Assembly: GCF_013839525.1 (NCBI RefSeq)
Contig: NZ_JACDIS010000010.1
Location: 62,001-126,000 of the forward strand
Reading direction: 5' to 3'
DNA: 64,000 nucleotides
From: Chthonobacter rhizosphaerae
GTDB taxonomy: Bacteria > Pseudomonadota > Alphaproteobacteria > Rhizobiales > Pleomorphomonadaceae
In this document: in pieces, positions 28,382-37,441 of the stretch
Layout of the letters: every line of letters starts with the position of its first letter
How positions within the stretch are numbered: position 1 is the stretch's first letter
Notes under the pieces: generated by a model
What the model saw: only the letters and a program-made list of their open reading frames with translations
The model's database searches: none
What the model was told of the DNA's origin: nothing
Position numbers and translations under genes: made by a program

Positions 28382-29161
28382 TCAGCCGCCGTAGACGTCG
28401 AAGTTGAAGTACTGCTTGTTGATCTTCTCGTAGGTGCCGTTCTGGCGGATCGCCTGGATGGCCGCGTTGAACTTCTCCTTGAGGTCGGTGTCTTCCTTGC
28501 GCAGCGCGATGCCGGCGCCCTCGCCGTGGATCTCCTTCACCGGCGTGATGGTGCCGACGATCTTGCAGCAGGCGCCGGCCTCCGAGTTGATCCACTCGGA
28601 CAGCACGACCACGTCGTCCACCACCGCGTCGAGGCGGCCGTTCTCCAGGTCGAGCTTGTACTCGTCGGCGGTCGGGTAGAGCTTGACGTCGCTCTCCGTG
28701 AGATACTGCTCGGCATAGGTGGAGTGGGTGGTGGAGGACTGGGCACCGACGGCGAGGTCCTTCAGGTCCTCGGCGGTCACGCCCGCGACCTCGCTGTCCT
28801 TCGGCACGGCGACGGCCGGCGGGGTGTTGTAGTACTTGTTGGTGAAGTCGACGGACTTCTTCCGCTCCTCGTTGATCGACATGGACGCGATGATGGCGTC
28901 GAACTTGCCGGCGAGGAGAGCCGGGATGATGCCGTCCCAGTCCTGCACGACGAACTCGCACTCGACCTTCATCTCGGTGCAGAGCGCCTTGGCGATGTCG
29001 ATGTCGAAGCCCTTCAGTTCGCCGTTGGCGTCCTGGAAGTTGAACGGGGGATAGGCCCCTTCCGTGCCGATCCGGACCTTCGTCCACTCCTTGGCGGCGG
29101 CGGCGCCGACGATGGTGGCGAGAACGGTCGCGGCGAGGGCTACGGTTTTCAGAATGCGCAT
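28382..29161 (-). CDS. ABC transporter substrate-binding protein (lysine/arginine/ornithine type)
   Basis: 259 residues, SBP family 3. Signal peptide MRILKTVALAATVLATIVG with cleavage after AAAA-K, then IGTEGAYPPFNFQDANGELKG, DIDIAKALC and DWDGIIPALLAGKFDAIIAS, and the ligand-pocket motif MSINEERKKSVDFTNKYY. The pattern is that of LAO/His-binding proteins, so basic amino acids are the probable ligands. Three cysteines (LCTEMKVEC, ACC) are more than usual for the family and could form one disulfide. First gene of the transporter operon; regulation not visible. Confidence 0.94.
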   Translation of the reverse strand: MRILKTVALAATVLATIVGAAAAKEWTKVRIGTEGAYPPFNFQDANGELKGFDIDIAKALCTEMKVECEFVVQDWDGIIPALLAGKFDAIIASMSINEERKKSVDFTNKYYNTPPAVAVPKDSEVAGVTAEDLKDLAVGAQSSTTHSTYAEQYLTESDVKLYPTADEYKLDLENGRLDAVVDDVVVLSEWINSEAGACCKIVGTITPVKEIHGEGAGIALRKEDTDLKEKFNAAIQAIRQNGTYEKINKQYFNFDVYGG

Positions 29162-29437
29162 GTAAAGGCCCCACTGAACTCGTCCGCGAGCGATCGGCCG
29201 TCCGGTCGACGGCTCCTTCTGAGGGTTCGCCCGCGGATCTTTGTCGTTTTGTTTCGTACTCGTGCCCGGCGGGGCTCGACAGAACCGCGTTCAGGCACTT
29301 GCGGCCTATTGTCGTCTCATTCGCTAATGACTTGCAATAATCTAAATATCACTAGTCCATTCCGGACCCGCATAATCCTCAGCGGCGAAACGACGGGTCG
29401 TCACCTTCCCTTAGGGCAGACGAGCGCGGGTTCGCGG

Positions 29438-30712
29438 TCAGAAGAAACCGGTGAACGGCACGAAGGAGACGAGGTCTCCAGGCGCAACGGCGGTGACGGG
29501 CTCGGGAATGTCGATGAAGCCGTCCGCCTCGCGAAGGCCGGTGATGAGGCCCGAGCCGTCGCGGGGGAATTTCTCCACGACGAGCCGCCCGTCGGCACCG
29601 GTGGCGAGGCGGCCGCGCAGGAACTCGCGCCGGTCGGGCTTCTTGCGGGCGATCTCGAACGCGGCCGGCAGCGGGAAGCGCACCGGTTCGCGCCAGACCG
29701 CGCCCTCCAGTCGGGCGAAGAGGGGCAGGCCGTAGAGGAGGAAGCAGGCGAAGACGGCGACCGGATTGCCGGGCAGGCCCAGGAAGACGCAGTCGCCGAT
29801 CTGGCCGAGGGTCATGGGCCGGCCCGGCTTGACGGCGATCTGCCAGAGGTGGCGGCGGCCGATCTCGTCGAGGGCGGTGACCACATGGTCCTCCTCGCCC
29901 CGGGAGGCGCCGCCCGAGGTGATGATGACGTCGAACCGGGTGGCCGCGTCGGCGAGGGTGTCGCGGATGACGTCGAACCGGTCGGCGAGCACGCCGAGGT
30001 CCGTCACCTCGGCGCCGGCCTTGGCGAGGAGCGCGGTCAGGAGCGCCTGGTTGCTGTCGTAGACCTGGCCCGGGCGGATGGGCGCGCCCGGCCGGACGAT
30101 CTCGTCGCCGGTGGACACCGTGGCGACCCGCAGCCGGCGCCGGACCTGGACGCCCGTTCGCCCGAAGGACGCGAGGCTGGCTGCCTCCTGGGCGCGGAGG
30201 CGGATCCCCTCCCCCATCACGAGCGTGCCGGCCTTCAGGTCCTCGCCCGCCCTGCGCCTGTTGGCGCCGGGCTTCAGGCCCGGCGGCACGATGACGAAGG
30301 CCTGGCGGTCCTGGTCGTGGGTCTCGCAGTCCTCCTGCATGGCGACGGTGTCGACGCCCGCCGGCATGGCGGCGCCGGTGAAGATGCGGACGGCCGCGCC
30401 GGGCGGCACCGGGTCGTGGCGCGGATGGCCGGCGGCGATGCGGTCGACCACGGGGAAGAAGCCGCCGGTCGCCTCGTAGGAACTGGACGCGTAGGCGTAG
30501 CCGTCGACGGCGGCGTTGTCGGAGAGCGGGACATCCATGGGGGCGACGACGCTCTCGGCGAGAATGCGGCCCTCGCAGGCGGTGACCGGCACGGTCTCCG
30601 GCCCGGCGACGGCGGCAACCCGCTCGGTGATGAGCGCGAGCGCCTCGCCGTGGGTCATCCGCTCCTTGTCGGTGAGGAAGCAGTCGTCGAGGAGGCGGCG
30701 GTTGGAGGTCAT
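29438..30712 (-). CDS. moeA: molybdopterin molybdotransferase MoeA
   Basis: 424 residues. MoeA inserts molybdate into adenylated molybdopterin. Characteristic features: DVPLSDNAAVDGYAYAS near the N-terminus, IFTGAAMPAGVDTVAMQED, the domain III motifs VSTGDEIVRPG and YDSNQALLTALL, ITSGGASRGEEDHV, and GLPGNPVAVF. It starts 4 bases after the stop of the mobA-mobB fusion gene, so the two Moco genes form an operon. Length is normal. Confidence 0.96.
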   Translation of the reverse strand: MTSNRRLLDDCFLTDKERMTHGEALALITERVAAVAGPETVPVTACEGRILAESVVAPMDVPLSDNAAVDGYAYASSSYEATGGFFPVVDRIAAGHPRHDPVPPGAAVRIFTGAAMPAGVDTVAMQEDCETHDQDRQAFVIVPPGLKPGANRRRAGEDLKAGTLVMGEGIRLRAQEAASLASFGRTGVQVRRRLRVATVSTGDEIVRPGAPIRPGQVYDSNQALLTALLAKAGAEVTDLGVLADRFDVIRDTLADAATRFDVIITSGGASRGEEDHVVTALDEIGRRHLWQIAVKPGRPMTLGQIGDCVFLGLPGNPVAVFACFLLYGLPLFARLEGAVWREPVRFPLPAAFEIARKKPDRREFLRGRLATGADGRLVVEKFPRDGSGLITGLREADGFIDIPEPVTAVAPGDLVSFVPFTGFF

Positions 30713-30716
30713 GGGC

Positions 30717-31976
30717 TCAGGGCCTCAACGTCAGGAGGTAGTCGGCGAGCCGGTCGATCTCGTCGAGGCTGAAGGTCGGCACGGACGCCTCCACCGGATG
30801 GTCGGCCGCGATGGCGACGACGGCGGGATCGGCGGGGTGGAGCGGGTCGTGACGGGCGGCCTCCCGCCGGCGCACCTCCACCTTGGGGATGGGCTCGCGC
30901 TTCCAGCCCTCCACCACCACCACGTCGGCCGGGTCGAGGGCGGCGAGCACGTCGGCGAGCGACGGCTCCTCGTCCGGCGAGGCGAGTTCCTTCATGAGCG
31001 CCACCCGGCGGGCGGAGACGAGCGCGGTCTGGCCGGCGCCGGCCTGCCGGTGGCGGTGGCTGTCGGTGCCCGGATGGTCCACGTCGAAGCCGTGGTGGGC
31101 GTGCTTGACGGTGGCGACCGAGAGGCCGCGCGCCACGAACGCCGTCACGAGACCGACGACGAGCGTGGTCTTGCCGGCGTTCTTCCACCCGGCGACGCCG
31201 ATGACGAAGGGCCGGACCGGGCGAACGGCGGACGCGGCCGACGGCTGGCCGGGAGCGGGACGATCGCGGCGCCGGCCGGCGGCGGATGCGGGTGGGGGTT
31301 GGAGGGGCTGGTCCGCCGCGGCGCCCCGAAGAGCCTCGGCGATCTCCTCCGCCTCGATCAGTTCGCTCGGCGTGTTGACGTTGAAGAAGGGATCCACCAG
31401 CCGGCCGTCCACCAGGAGCGGCGGGATGCGCACCACGGCGTGCCTGTGCCGGTCGATGAAAGCGCCGACCTTGCGCTCGCCGCCGTCGAGAAAGGCGCGA
31501 AGGTCCGCCCGGAGGCCGACCGGCCAGAGGCCGAATACCGGGTGGCGACCCTCGTCGGTCTCGGCGATCACGATGGTGTCGTCGGTTTCGGCGGCGTCCA
31601 GGAAGGTCTCGACCAGGCCTTCGGGGAAGAAGGGCGTGTCGGCGGCGGCCGTGGCGACGAACACCGCGCCCGGATGGCGGGCGGCGGCGAAATCGAGGGC
31701 CGCCAGCACGCCGGCGAGCGGGCCGGCGAAGCCGTGGATGCTGTCCGGAATGACGGGAAGGCCGAACTCGGCGAAGCGGTCCGGATCGCCGTTGGCGTTG
31801 AGGATCAGGTGGTCGGTCTCGGCGCCGAGGCGCTCCACCGCCCGGGCCATCATGGGGCGGCCGGCGAGCGGACGCAGGCCCTTGTCGCCGCCGCCCATGC
31901 GGCTGGAGCGGCCGCCGGCGAGGATGCAACCGAGAACGGGACGGTCACGGTCGGAACGACGGGTGCGATCGGTCAT
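30717..31976 (-). CDS. mobAB: bifunctional molybdenum cofactor guanylyltransferase MobA / MobB fusion
   Basis: 419 residues with two domains. MobA (about 1-215): nucleotide-binding LAGGRSSRMGGGDKGLRPLAG and ADTPFF for GTP/metal, converting Mo-MPT to the guanine dinucleotide cofactor. A Pro/Ala/Arg-rich linker (about 220-255) joins it to MobB (about 256-419), a P-loop GTPase with Walker A VAGWKNAGKTTL and VVVVEGWKREPIPKVEV. MobB assists MobA in other bacteria as a separate protein. Fusion in this order occurs elsewhere in alphaproteobacteria. Upstream region to mrp (32139) is 162 bases with divergent promoters. Confidence 0.95.
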   Translation of the reverse strand: MTDRTRRSDRDRPVLGCILAGGRSSRMGGGDKGLRPLAGRPMMARAVERLGAETDHLILNANGDPDRFAEFGLPVIPDSIHGFAGPLAGVLAALDFAAARHPGAVFVATAAADTPFFPEGLVETFLDAAETDDTIVIAETDEGRHPVFGLWPVGLRADLRAFLDGGERKVGAFIDRHRHAVVRIPPLLVDGRLVDPFFNVNTPSELIEAEEIAEALRGAAADQPLQPPPASAAGRRRDRPAPGQPSAASAVRPVRPFVIGVAGWKNAGKTTLVVGLVTAFVARGLSVATVKHAHHGFDVDHPGTDSHRHRQAGAGQTALVSARRVALMKELASPDEEPSLADVLAALDPADVVVVEGWKREPIPKVEVRRREAARHDPLHPADPAVVAIAADHPVEASVPTFSLDEIDRLADYLLTLRP

Positions 31977-32138
31977 GGGTCGACCCTAGGGGGATCCGGG
32001 TGGCGGACGCAAGGCGGGCGGCCGCGACCCGCTTGCCGCAGGGCGGCCACGCGACGCGCCGGACCGGATCCCCGGCCGGCGCGTTGACCCTTGCGACCGG
32101 ACCGCATAGCTAGAAGCCACAGACCGACGGAGACGGAC

Positions 32139-33311
32139 ATGGCCGGGCCCAGCAAGGAACAGGTGCTTTCCGAATTGAAGCGGATCGCGAATCCGCTCGG
32201 AGGCGGCGACATCGTGGCGACCGGCATGGTGTCGGACATCTTCGTCAACGACGGGCGCGTGATGTTCTCCCTCACGGTGCCGGCCGACAAGGCGCGGGAG
32301 CTGGAGAGCCTGCGGGCGTCCGTGGAGACCGCCGTGAAGGGGATGGCCGGCGTCGAGCGCGCCATGGTGGCGCTGACCGCCGACGTGAAACCCGGCAGCC
32401 GGCCGGCGGCGGCCCCGCCGGCGGCGCAGCCCGGCGGGCACGCCCACAGCCATGGACATGCCCACGGCCATTCGCACGGGCCGGCGGGCGGCGCGCCGCA
32501 GAAGCCGGGCGTGCCCGGCGTGCGGTTCATCATCGCGGTGGCGTCCGGCAAGGGCGGCGTCGGCAAATCGACAACGGCGGTGAACCTCGCCCTCGGGCTG
32601 GCGGCGAACGGCCACAAGGTGGGCGTGCTCGACGCGGACATCTACGGCCCGTCGGTGCCGAGGCTCCTTCGCCTCTCGGGCCGGCCGCAGGTGATCGAGG
32701 GCCGCACCCTGAAGCCCATGGAGAACTACGGCCTGAAGGTCATGTCGATCGGCTTCCTCGTGGAGGAGGAGACGCCGATGATCTGGCGCGGGCCGATGGT
32801 GGTGTCCGCCATCACCCAGATGCTGCGCGAGGTCGCCTGGGGCGAGCTCGACGTGCTCGTCGTCGACATGCCGCCCGGCACCGGCGACGCCCAGCTGACC
32901 ATGGCCCAGCAGGTGCCGCTCGCCGGCTCGGTGATCGTCTCCACGCCCCAGGACCTGGCGCTGATCGATGCCCGGCGCGGCGTCGCCATGTTCAAGAAGG
33001 TGGAGATCCCGGTGCTCGGCATCGTGGAGAACATGAGCTACTTCATCTGCCCGCACTGCGGGGGCCGGTCCGACGTGTTCGGCCACGGCGGCGCCAAGCA
33101 CGAGGCGGAGCGGATCGGCGTGCCCTTCCTCGGCTCCGTGCCGCTGGAGCTGAAGATCCGCGAAACATCGGACGCCGGCCTGCCGGTGGTGGCGACGGAG
33201 CCGGACGGCCCGCACGCGGCGATCTACAAGGCGATCGCGTCCGAGGTCTGGGCCTCGCTGACCGGGGACACCGCGAACCGCCGGGTGGCGCCCCGGATCG
33301 TGATCGAGTGA
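32139..33311 (+). CDS. apbC: Mrp/ApbC family iron-sulfur carrier P-loop ATPase with His-rich linker
   Basis: 390 residues: an N-terminal MIP18/DUF59 domain (about 5-83), a linker with seven histidines alternating with small residues (HAHSHGHAHGHSH, residues 101-113), and a MinD-like ATPase domain with deviant Walker A GKGGVGKST (137-145), VVDMPPGTGDAQLT and the CxxC motif ICPHCGG that bridges an iron-sulfur cluster between subunits. The family carries 4Fe-4S clusters to apoproteins in the cytoplasm. The His-rich linker is longer and more regular than usual. Its position among Moco genes fits MoaA's need for two 4Fe-4S clusters, though that is inference. Confidence 0.95.
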   Translation: MAGPSKEQVLSELKRIANPLGGGDIVATGMVSDIFVNDGRVMFSLTVPADKARELESLRASVETAVKGMAGVERAMVALTADVKPGSRPAAAPPAAQPGGHAHSHGHAHGHSHGPAGGAPQKPGVPGVRFIIAVASGKGGVGKSTTAVNLALGLAANGHKVGVLDADIYGPSVPRLLRLSGRPQVIEGRTLKPMENYGLKVMSIGFLVEEETPMIWRGPMVVSAITQMLREVAWGELDVLVVDMPPGTGDAQLTMAQQVPLAGSVIVSTPQDLALIDARRGVAMFKKVEIPVLGIVENMSYFICPHCGGRSDVFGHGGAKHEAERIGVPFLGSVPLELKIRETSDAGLPVVATEPDGPHAAIYKAIASEVWASLTGDTANRRVAPRIVIE

Positions 33312-33354
33312 TCCGGCCGGGGTAGGCGCCCGTCGGGCGGCCCTCCCCTTCGCG

Positions 33355-34572
33355 TCACTGGCCGGTGCGGACGAGGAAGCCGGAGACGAGCCCGAGCACC
33401 GACGCGGCCGCCATGACGGCCACCATGGCCCAGGGCGAGCCGGTCCACAGCACCACCAGCAGCGCGCCCGCGAGCGCGCTCGCCCCCGCCCCGACGCCCA
33501 TCTGGCAGGTGCCGGCGAGGCCCGAGGCGGCGCCGGCGAGATCCGGCCGCACGCTGACCGCGCCCGCGATTGCGGACGGCAGCGTCAGGCCGTTGGCGAC
33601 GGCGATCATCACCATGGGGACGAACAGGGCGGCCGGGTGCATGGACCCGGCGAAGAAGGCGAGCGCCATGGCGGCGACGCTGACGGCCTGCAGCACGTTG
33701 CCGGCGGTGATGAAGGCGTAGACGCCGAAGCGCGCCGTGTAGCGCCCCGACAGGAAGTTGCCGACGAGGTAGCCGCCCGACACGGTGAGGAACCAGAGGC
33801 CATACATGGCCGGCGACACGTCCATCAGCACGGACACCACATAGGGCGCGCCGCCGAGGAAGCCGAAATAGACGGCGGACGCGAAGGTGGCCGTGCTCAC
33901 GTAGGCCCAGAAGATGCCGGACCGGGCGAGCTGGCCCCACTGCCGGGCGAGGTCGCCGGCGGAGACGGCGCGGCCGACGTTCGGATTGGTTTCGTGCAGG
34001 CCGACGAGGCAGGCCACGAACACGGCGACGCCGAACCCCGTGAGGACGACGAAGCTGGCCCACCAGTCCGCCACCTCCTGGAGGACGCCGCCGATGACCG
34101 GCGCCACCATGGGGGCGACCGACATGCCCATGGTGACGTAGCCGATCATGGAGGCGGCGCGGTCGCGGTCGTAGATGTCGCGGACAATGGCCCGGGACAG
34201 CGCCATGCCGGTGCAGCCGCCGGCGCCCTGAAGCACACGGGCGACGATCATCACCTCGATGGTGGGCGCGAACAGGGACAGGATGGAGCCGGCCGTGAAA
34301 ATGGCGAAGCCCCACAGCGCCACGGGCCGGCGGCCGTAGCGGTCCGACAGCGGGCCGACCACGATCTGCGCGAGGGCAGTGGAGAGGAGATAGAGCGAAA
34401 GGGTGAGCTGCACCTTCGCGTAGGTGGTGTCGAACACCTCCGCGAGGCGCGACATGGACGGCATGTAGATGTTGATGGCGACCGAGTTGACGGCCGCCAT
34501 GGCGACCAGCAGCCCGATGTGGGGCTTCCGGGCCACCAGCCCGGACCCGCGGCGCGCGCCGTCGTCAGCCAA
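33355..34572 (-). CDS. Bcr/CflA family multidrug efflux MFS transporter
   Basis: 405 residues, twelve helices. MFS motif A is GPLSDRYGRRPVALWG and motif C region GGCTGMALSRAIVRDIYDRD is the Bcr/CflA signature, suggesting a drug:proton antiporter. The start codon is unusual: TTG at 34572, chosen because GGGAGA lies seven bases upstream and no in-frame ATG gives the full first helix; a GTG at 34536 is an alternative that would still keep helix 1. The gene overlaps the 3' end of the upstream DMT exporter gene by 8 bases, so the two exporters are translationally coupled. Confidence 0.9.
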   Translation of the reverse strand: MADDGARRGSGLVARKPHIGLLVAMAAVNSVAINIYMPSMSRLAEVFDTTYAKVQLTLSLYLLSTALAQIVVGPLSDRYGRRPVALWGFAIFTAGSILSLFAPTIEVMIVARVLQGAGGCTGMALSRAIVRDIYDRDRAASMIGYVTMGMSVAPMVAPVIGGVLQEVADWWASFVVLTGFGVAVFVACLVGLHETNPNVGRAVSAGDLARQWGQLARSGIFWAYVSTATFASAVYFGFLGGAPYVVSVLMDVSPAMYGLWFLTVSGGYLVGNFLSGRYTARFGVYAFITAGNVLQAVSVAAMALAFFAGSMHPAALFVPMVMIAVANGLTLPSAIAGAVSVRPDLAGAASGLAGTCQMGVGAGASALAGALLVVLWTGSPWAMVAVMAAASVLGLVSGFLVRTGQ

Positions 34573-35512
34573 CGGCCGTCTCCCGCACGGGCCGCGCGGT
34601 CGCGCCGGCAGGACCCTGCTCGGCCGAGACCGCCATCCGCGTCTTCAGATGCAGCTTGCGCTCGCGCAGGAAGGTGTAGACCCCGGCGCCGACCACGACC
34701 GCGATGCCGATGCCGGTGGGCAGGTCGGGCACGTCGCCCCAGACGATGTAGCCGATCACGATGGCGTAGAGGATGCACGAGTAGCGGAACGGCGAGATCA
34801 CCGACATGTCGCCGTTGCGGGTGGCGACGATGATGAAGACGAAGCCGCCAATGAGCGTGACGGCGGCGCCAAGGGTGAGGAGCGTCTCCCGCATGGTCAT
34901 GAGCCGCCATTCCTCCGGTACCGCCATGATGCCGCCGAACACCATGACGGCGAAGGCGGTGGCCGTGGTGATGAAGAGCGTCGGCGTGGTGGGCGGGATG
35001 CTCCGGGTGGTCACGTCGCGCACGACCACCAGCAGGACGGAGGCGAGCGCCGCGAGCGACCAGATGCTGAAGCTCTCCGCGCCGGGGCGGACGATGATCA
35101 GGATGCCGAGGAAGCCGACCGCGACGGCGGTCCAGCGGCGCCAGCCGACCCGCTCGCCGAGGAAGATGGCGCCGGCCGCCGTGATCATCAGCGGCGCCGC
35201 CTGGGCGATGGTGCTGGCGACCGCGATGGGGATGTACATGAGCGCCGTCAGGTAGAGGAGCGTCGCCCCGACCTCGCCGAACACGCGCCAGCCGAGGGCC
35301 GGGGACAGGTAGGACCGCGCGTTGCGGAACGCGCCGACATACCAGGCGACCGCGCCGACCATGGCGGTGGAGAACACGCCGCGCCAGAAGATGACCTGGC
35401 CGAGAGGCAGGGTCTCGCCGGCGAGCTTCACCAGGGTGTCGTTGACGATGAAGGAAAAGCAGCAGAACAGCATCGCCAGGATGCCGCGCACGGTATCGCG
35501 GTAGTCAGACAT
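34565..35512 (-). CDS. DMT superfamily (EamA) transporter
   Basis: 315 residues with ten predicted helices in two EamA repeats. Typical segments are SFIVNDTLVKLAGE, FWRGVFSTAMVG, AQAAPLMITAAGAIFLGERVGWRRW and YSCILYAIVIGYIVWGDVP. Substrates of the family are metabolites or amino acids; none can be assigned. An in-frame extension reaches 35614 but is basic and lacks membrane features; the ATG at 35512 starts MSDYRDTVRGILAML. It overlaps the Bcr/CflA-type gene by 8 bases at its 3' end and lies 154 bases from moaA. Confidence 0.9.
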   Translation of the reverse strand: MSDYRDTVRGILAMLFCCFSFIVNDTLVKLAGETLPLGQVIFWRGVFSTAMVGAVAWYVGAFRNARSYLSPALGWRVFGEVGATLLYLTALMYIPIAVASTIAQAAPLMITAAGAIFLGERVGWRRWTAVAVGFLGILIIVRPGAESFSIWSLAALASVLLVVVRDVTTRSIPPTTPTLFITTATAFAVMVFGGIMAVPEEWRLMTMRETLLTLGAAVTLIGGFVFIIVATRNGDMSVISPFRYSCILYAIVIGYIVWGDVPDLPTGIGIAVVVGAGVYTFLRERKLHLKTRMAVSAEQGPAGATARPVRETAVG

Positions 35513-35666
35513 GAGGCCAACGATCGAGGGACCGCGGCACACCGACCGCGACGGAACGCGGCGCCAAATCAGGCGCCGGTCCGCCGCACCATCGTCCTTC
35601 GACGGCGGTCGCACAAGACGGGATTAATCGCAGCCGGTTCGGAGAAGCCTGAAGCTGCGGGCCCGA

Positions 35667-36701
35667 TCAGCCGCCGGTGACCGACATGTGGCGGCCGACC
35701 GCCGGGGCGGCGCGGGTGCGGTCGATGACGAAGTCGTGGCCCTTCGGCTTGCGGCCGATGGCCTCGTCGATGGCGGCGTGGAGGAGGTCGTCGCCCTCCG
35801 AGGCGCGCAGCGGCGCGCGCAGGTCGGCCGCGTCCTCCTGGCCGAGGCACATGAAGAGCGTGCCCGTGCAGGTGACGCGGACCCGGTTGCAGCTTTCGCA
35901 GAAATTGTGGGTCATCGGCGTGATGAAGCCGAGCTGGCCGCCGGTCTCCTTCACACGCACATAGCGGGCGGGGCCGCCGGTCTTGTACGGGATGTCCTCC
36001 AGGGTGAAGCGGTCCATCAGCCGCGCCCGGACGCGGTTCAGCGGCAGGTACTGGTCGGTGCGGTCGCCGTCGATGTCGCCGAGCGGCATGGTCTCGATCA
36101 GGGTGAGGTCGTAGCCGCGGTCGTGCGACCAGAGGAGCATGTCCTCGATCTCGTCCTCGTTGACGCCCTTCAGCGCCACGGCGTTGATCTTCACCTTGAG
36201 GCCCGCCTTGGCGGCGGCGTCGAGGCCGGTGAGGACCTTGGACAGGTCGCCCCAGCGGGTGATGGCGTGGAACTTCACCGGGTCCAGCGTGTCCACGGAC
36301 ACGTTGATGCGCTTCACCCCGCAGTCGGCGAGCTCCGACGCGTAGCGGCCGAGCTGGGAGCCGTTGGTGGTGAGCGTCAGCTCCTCCAGGGCGCCGGAGA
36401 CCAGATGCCGGGACAGGCGGCGGAAGAGCTGCATGATGTCGCGCCGCACCAGCGGCTCGCCGCCGGTGATGCGCAGCTTGCGGACGCCGCGGCTGACGAA
36501 GGCGGAGCAGAGCCGGTCGAGCTCCTCCAGGGTGAGGATGTCCTTCTTGGGGAGGAAGGTCATGTCCTCCGCCATGCAGTAGACGCAGCGGAAGTCGCAC
36601 CGGTCCGTGACGGAGACCCGCAGGTAGGAGACGTGACGACCGAAGGGATCGACCAGCTGCTGGTCGACCCGCATGGGTTCGGCGATGTCCATGGGATTCA
36701 T
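35667..36701 (-). CDS. moaA: GTP 3',8-cyclase MoaA
   Basis: 344 residues. Radical SAM enzyme that, with MoaC, converts GTP to cyclic pyranopterin monophosphate, the first step of molybdenum cofactor synthesis. The N-terminal cluster motif CDFRCVYC (C35, C39, C42), GGEPLVRRD, and the C-terminal cluster C-x2-C-x13-C ([12 protein letters not shown]) are all intact, as is the essential terminal Gly-Gly (SVTGG). Start at ATG 36701 is supported by a GGAAGGAAG ribosome-binding site; a longer frame to 36755 has none. Together with moeA and mobAB this gives a partial Moco pathway; moaBCDE and mogA are not in the window. Confidence 0.97.
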   Translation of the reverse strand: MNPMDIAEPMRVDQQLVDPFGRHVSYLRVSVTDRCDFRCVYCMAEDMTFLPKKDILTLEELDRLCSAFVSRGVRKLRITGGEPLVRRDIMQLFRRLSRHLVSGALEELTLTTNGSQLGRYASELADCGVKRINVSVDTLDPVKFHAITRWGDLSKVLTGLDAAAKAGLKVKINAVALKGVNEDEIEDMLLWSHDRGYDLTLIETMPLGDIDGDRTDQYLPLNRVRARLMDRFTLEDIPYKTGGPARYVRVKETGGQLGFITPMTHNFCESCNRVRVTCTGTLFMCLGQEDAADLRAPLRASEGDDLLHAAIDEAIGRKPKGHDFVIDRTRAAPAVGRHMSVTGG

Positions 36702-36850
36702 CTTCCTTCCCTGACGGCGCGCTGCGGCGCAATTCGCCACGCGCGCTCTTTCCACGGCGTCCGGACGCGTCCGTAACTTAGCGTCCGCGGGTCGGCTTTT
36801 GAAGGGGCGCGGGGTCGCGCTTTGGGAGGAGCGGCCCGATCAGGCGCCGA

Positions 36851-37336
36851 TCAGGTGCCCTTGTCCTTCTCCAGCGGCACGAAGCCGAGCGGGAGCGCGG
36901 TGGTATACTTGATCTGCTCCATGGCGAAGGAGGACGACACGTCGGCGATGTCGATCTTGGTGATCAGCTTCTTGTAGAAGGCGTCGTAGGCCTCGATGTC
37001 GGGCACCACGACGCGGAGCAGATAGTCGACCTGTCCGCTCATCCGGTAGAACTCGACGACCTCGGGGAAGTCGCGGATCAGCTCGGCGAAGCGCTTCAGC
37101 CACTCCTCCGAGTGCTGATTGGTGGTGATCGCCACGAAGACCGTGACCTTGGCGTTGATCTTCTTGGGATCGAGCACGGCCACGCGGCGCTGGATGACCC
37201 CGTCCTCCTCCAGCTTCTGGATCCGGCGCCAGCACGGCGTGGTGGAGAGGCCCACCCGCTTGCCGATCTCCGCGACGGGGATGGTGGCGTCTTCCTGCAG
37301 GATGGAGAGTATCTTCCGGTCGAGGCGGTCGATCAT
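36851..37336 (-). CDS. Lrp/AsnC family transcriptional regulator
   Basis: 161 residues: helix-turn-helix at the N-terminus (MIDRLDRKILSILQED, then IGKRVGLSTTPCWRRIQKLEEDG as recognition region) and RAM domain with VVEFYRMSGQVDYLLRVVVPD. The PCWRRI variant matches the common Lrp branch rather than the AsnC branch at 17422. Target genes are unknown; it is leftward, 149 bases from moaA, with 105 bases upstream to the UDG-type gene. No adjacent amino acid metabolism gene identifies its role. Confidence 0.92.
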   Translation of the reverse strand: MIDRLDRKILSILQEDATIPVAEIGKRVGLSTTPCWRRIQKLEEDGVIQRRVAVLDPKKINAKVTVFVAITTNQHSEEWLKRFAELIRDFPEVVEFYRMSGQVDYLLRVVVPDIEAYDAFYKKLITKIDIADVSSSFAMEQIKYTTALPLGFVPLEKDKGT

Positions 37337-37441
37337 GGATCTGCCCTGGAGAGGTAGGACAGCGTTCTACAGAGGGGCACGCCTGACGGTAGAACGCAGA
37401 ATAATTTTCTGCCGAAGTGATGCGCGGTCACCGGCGGTTTG

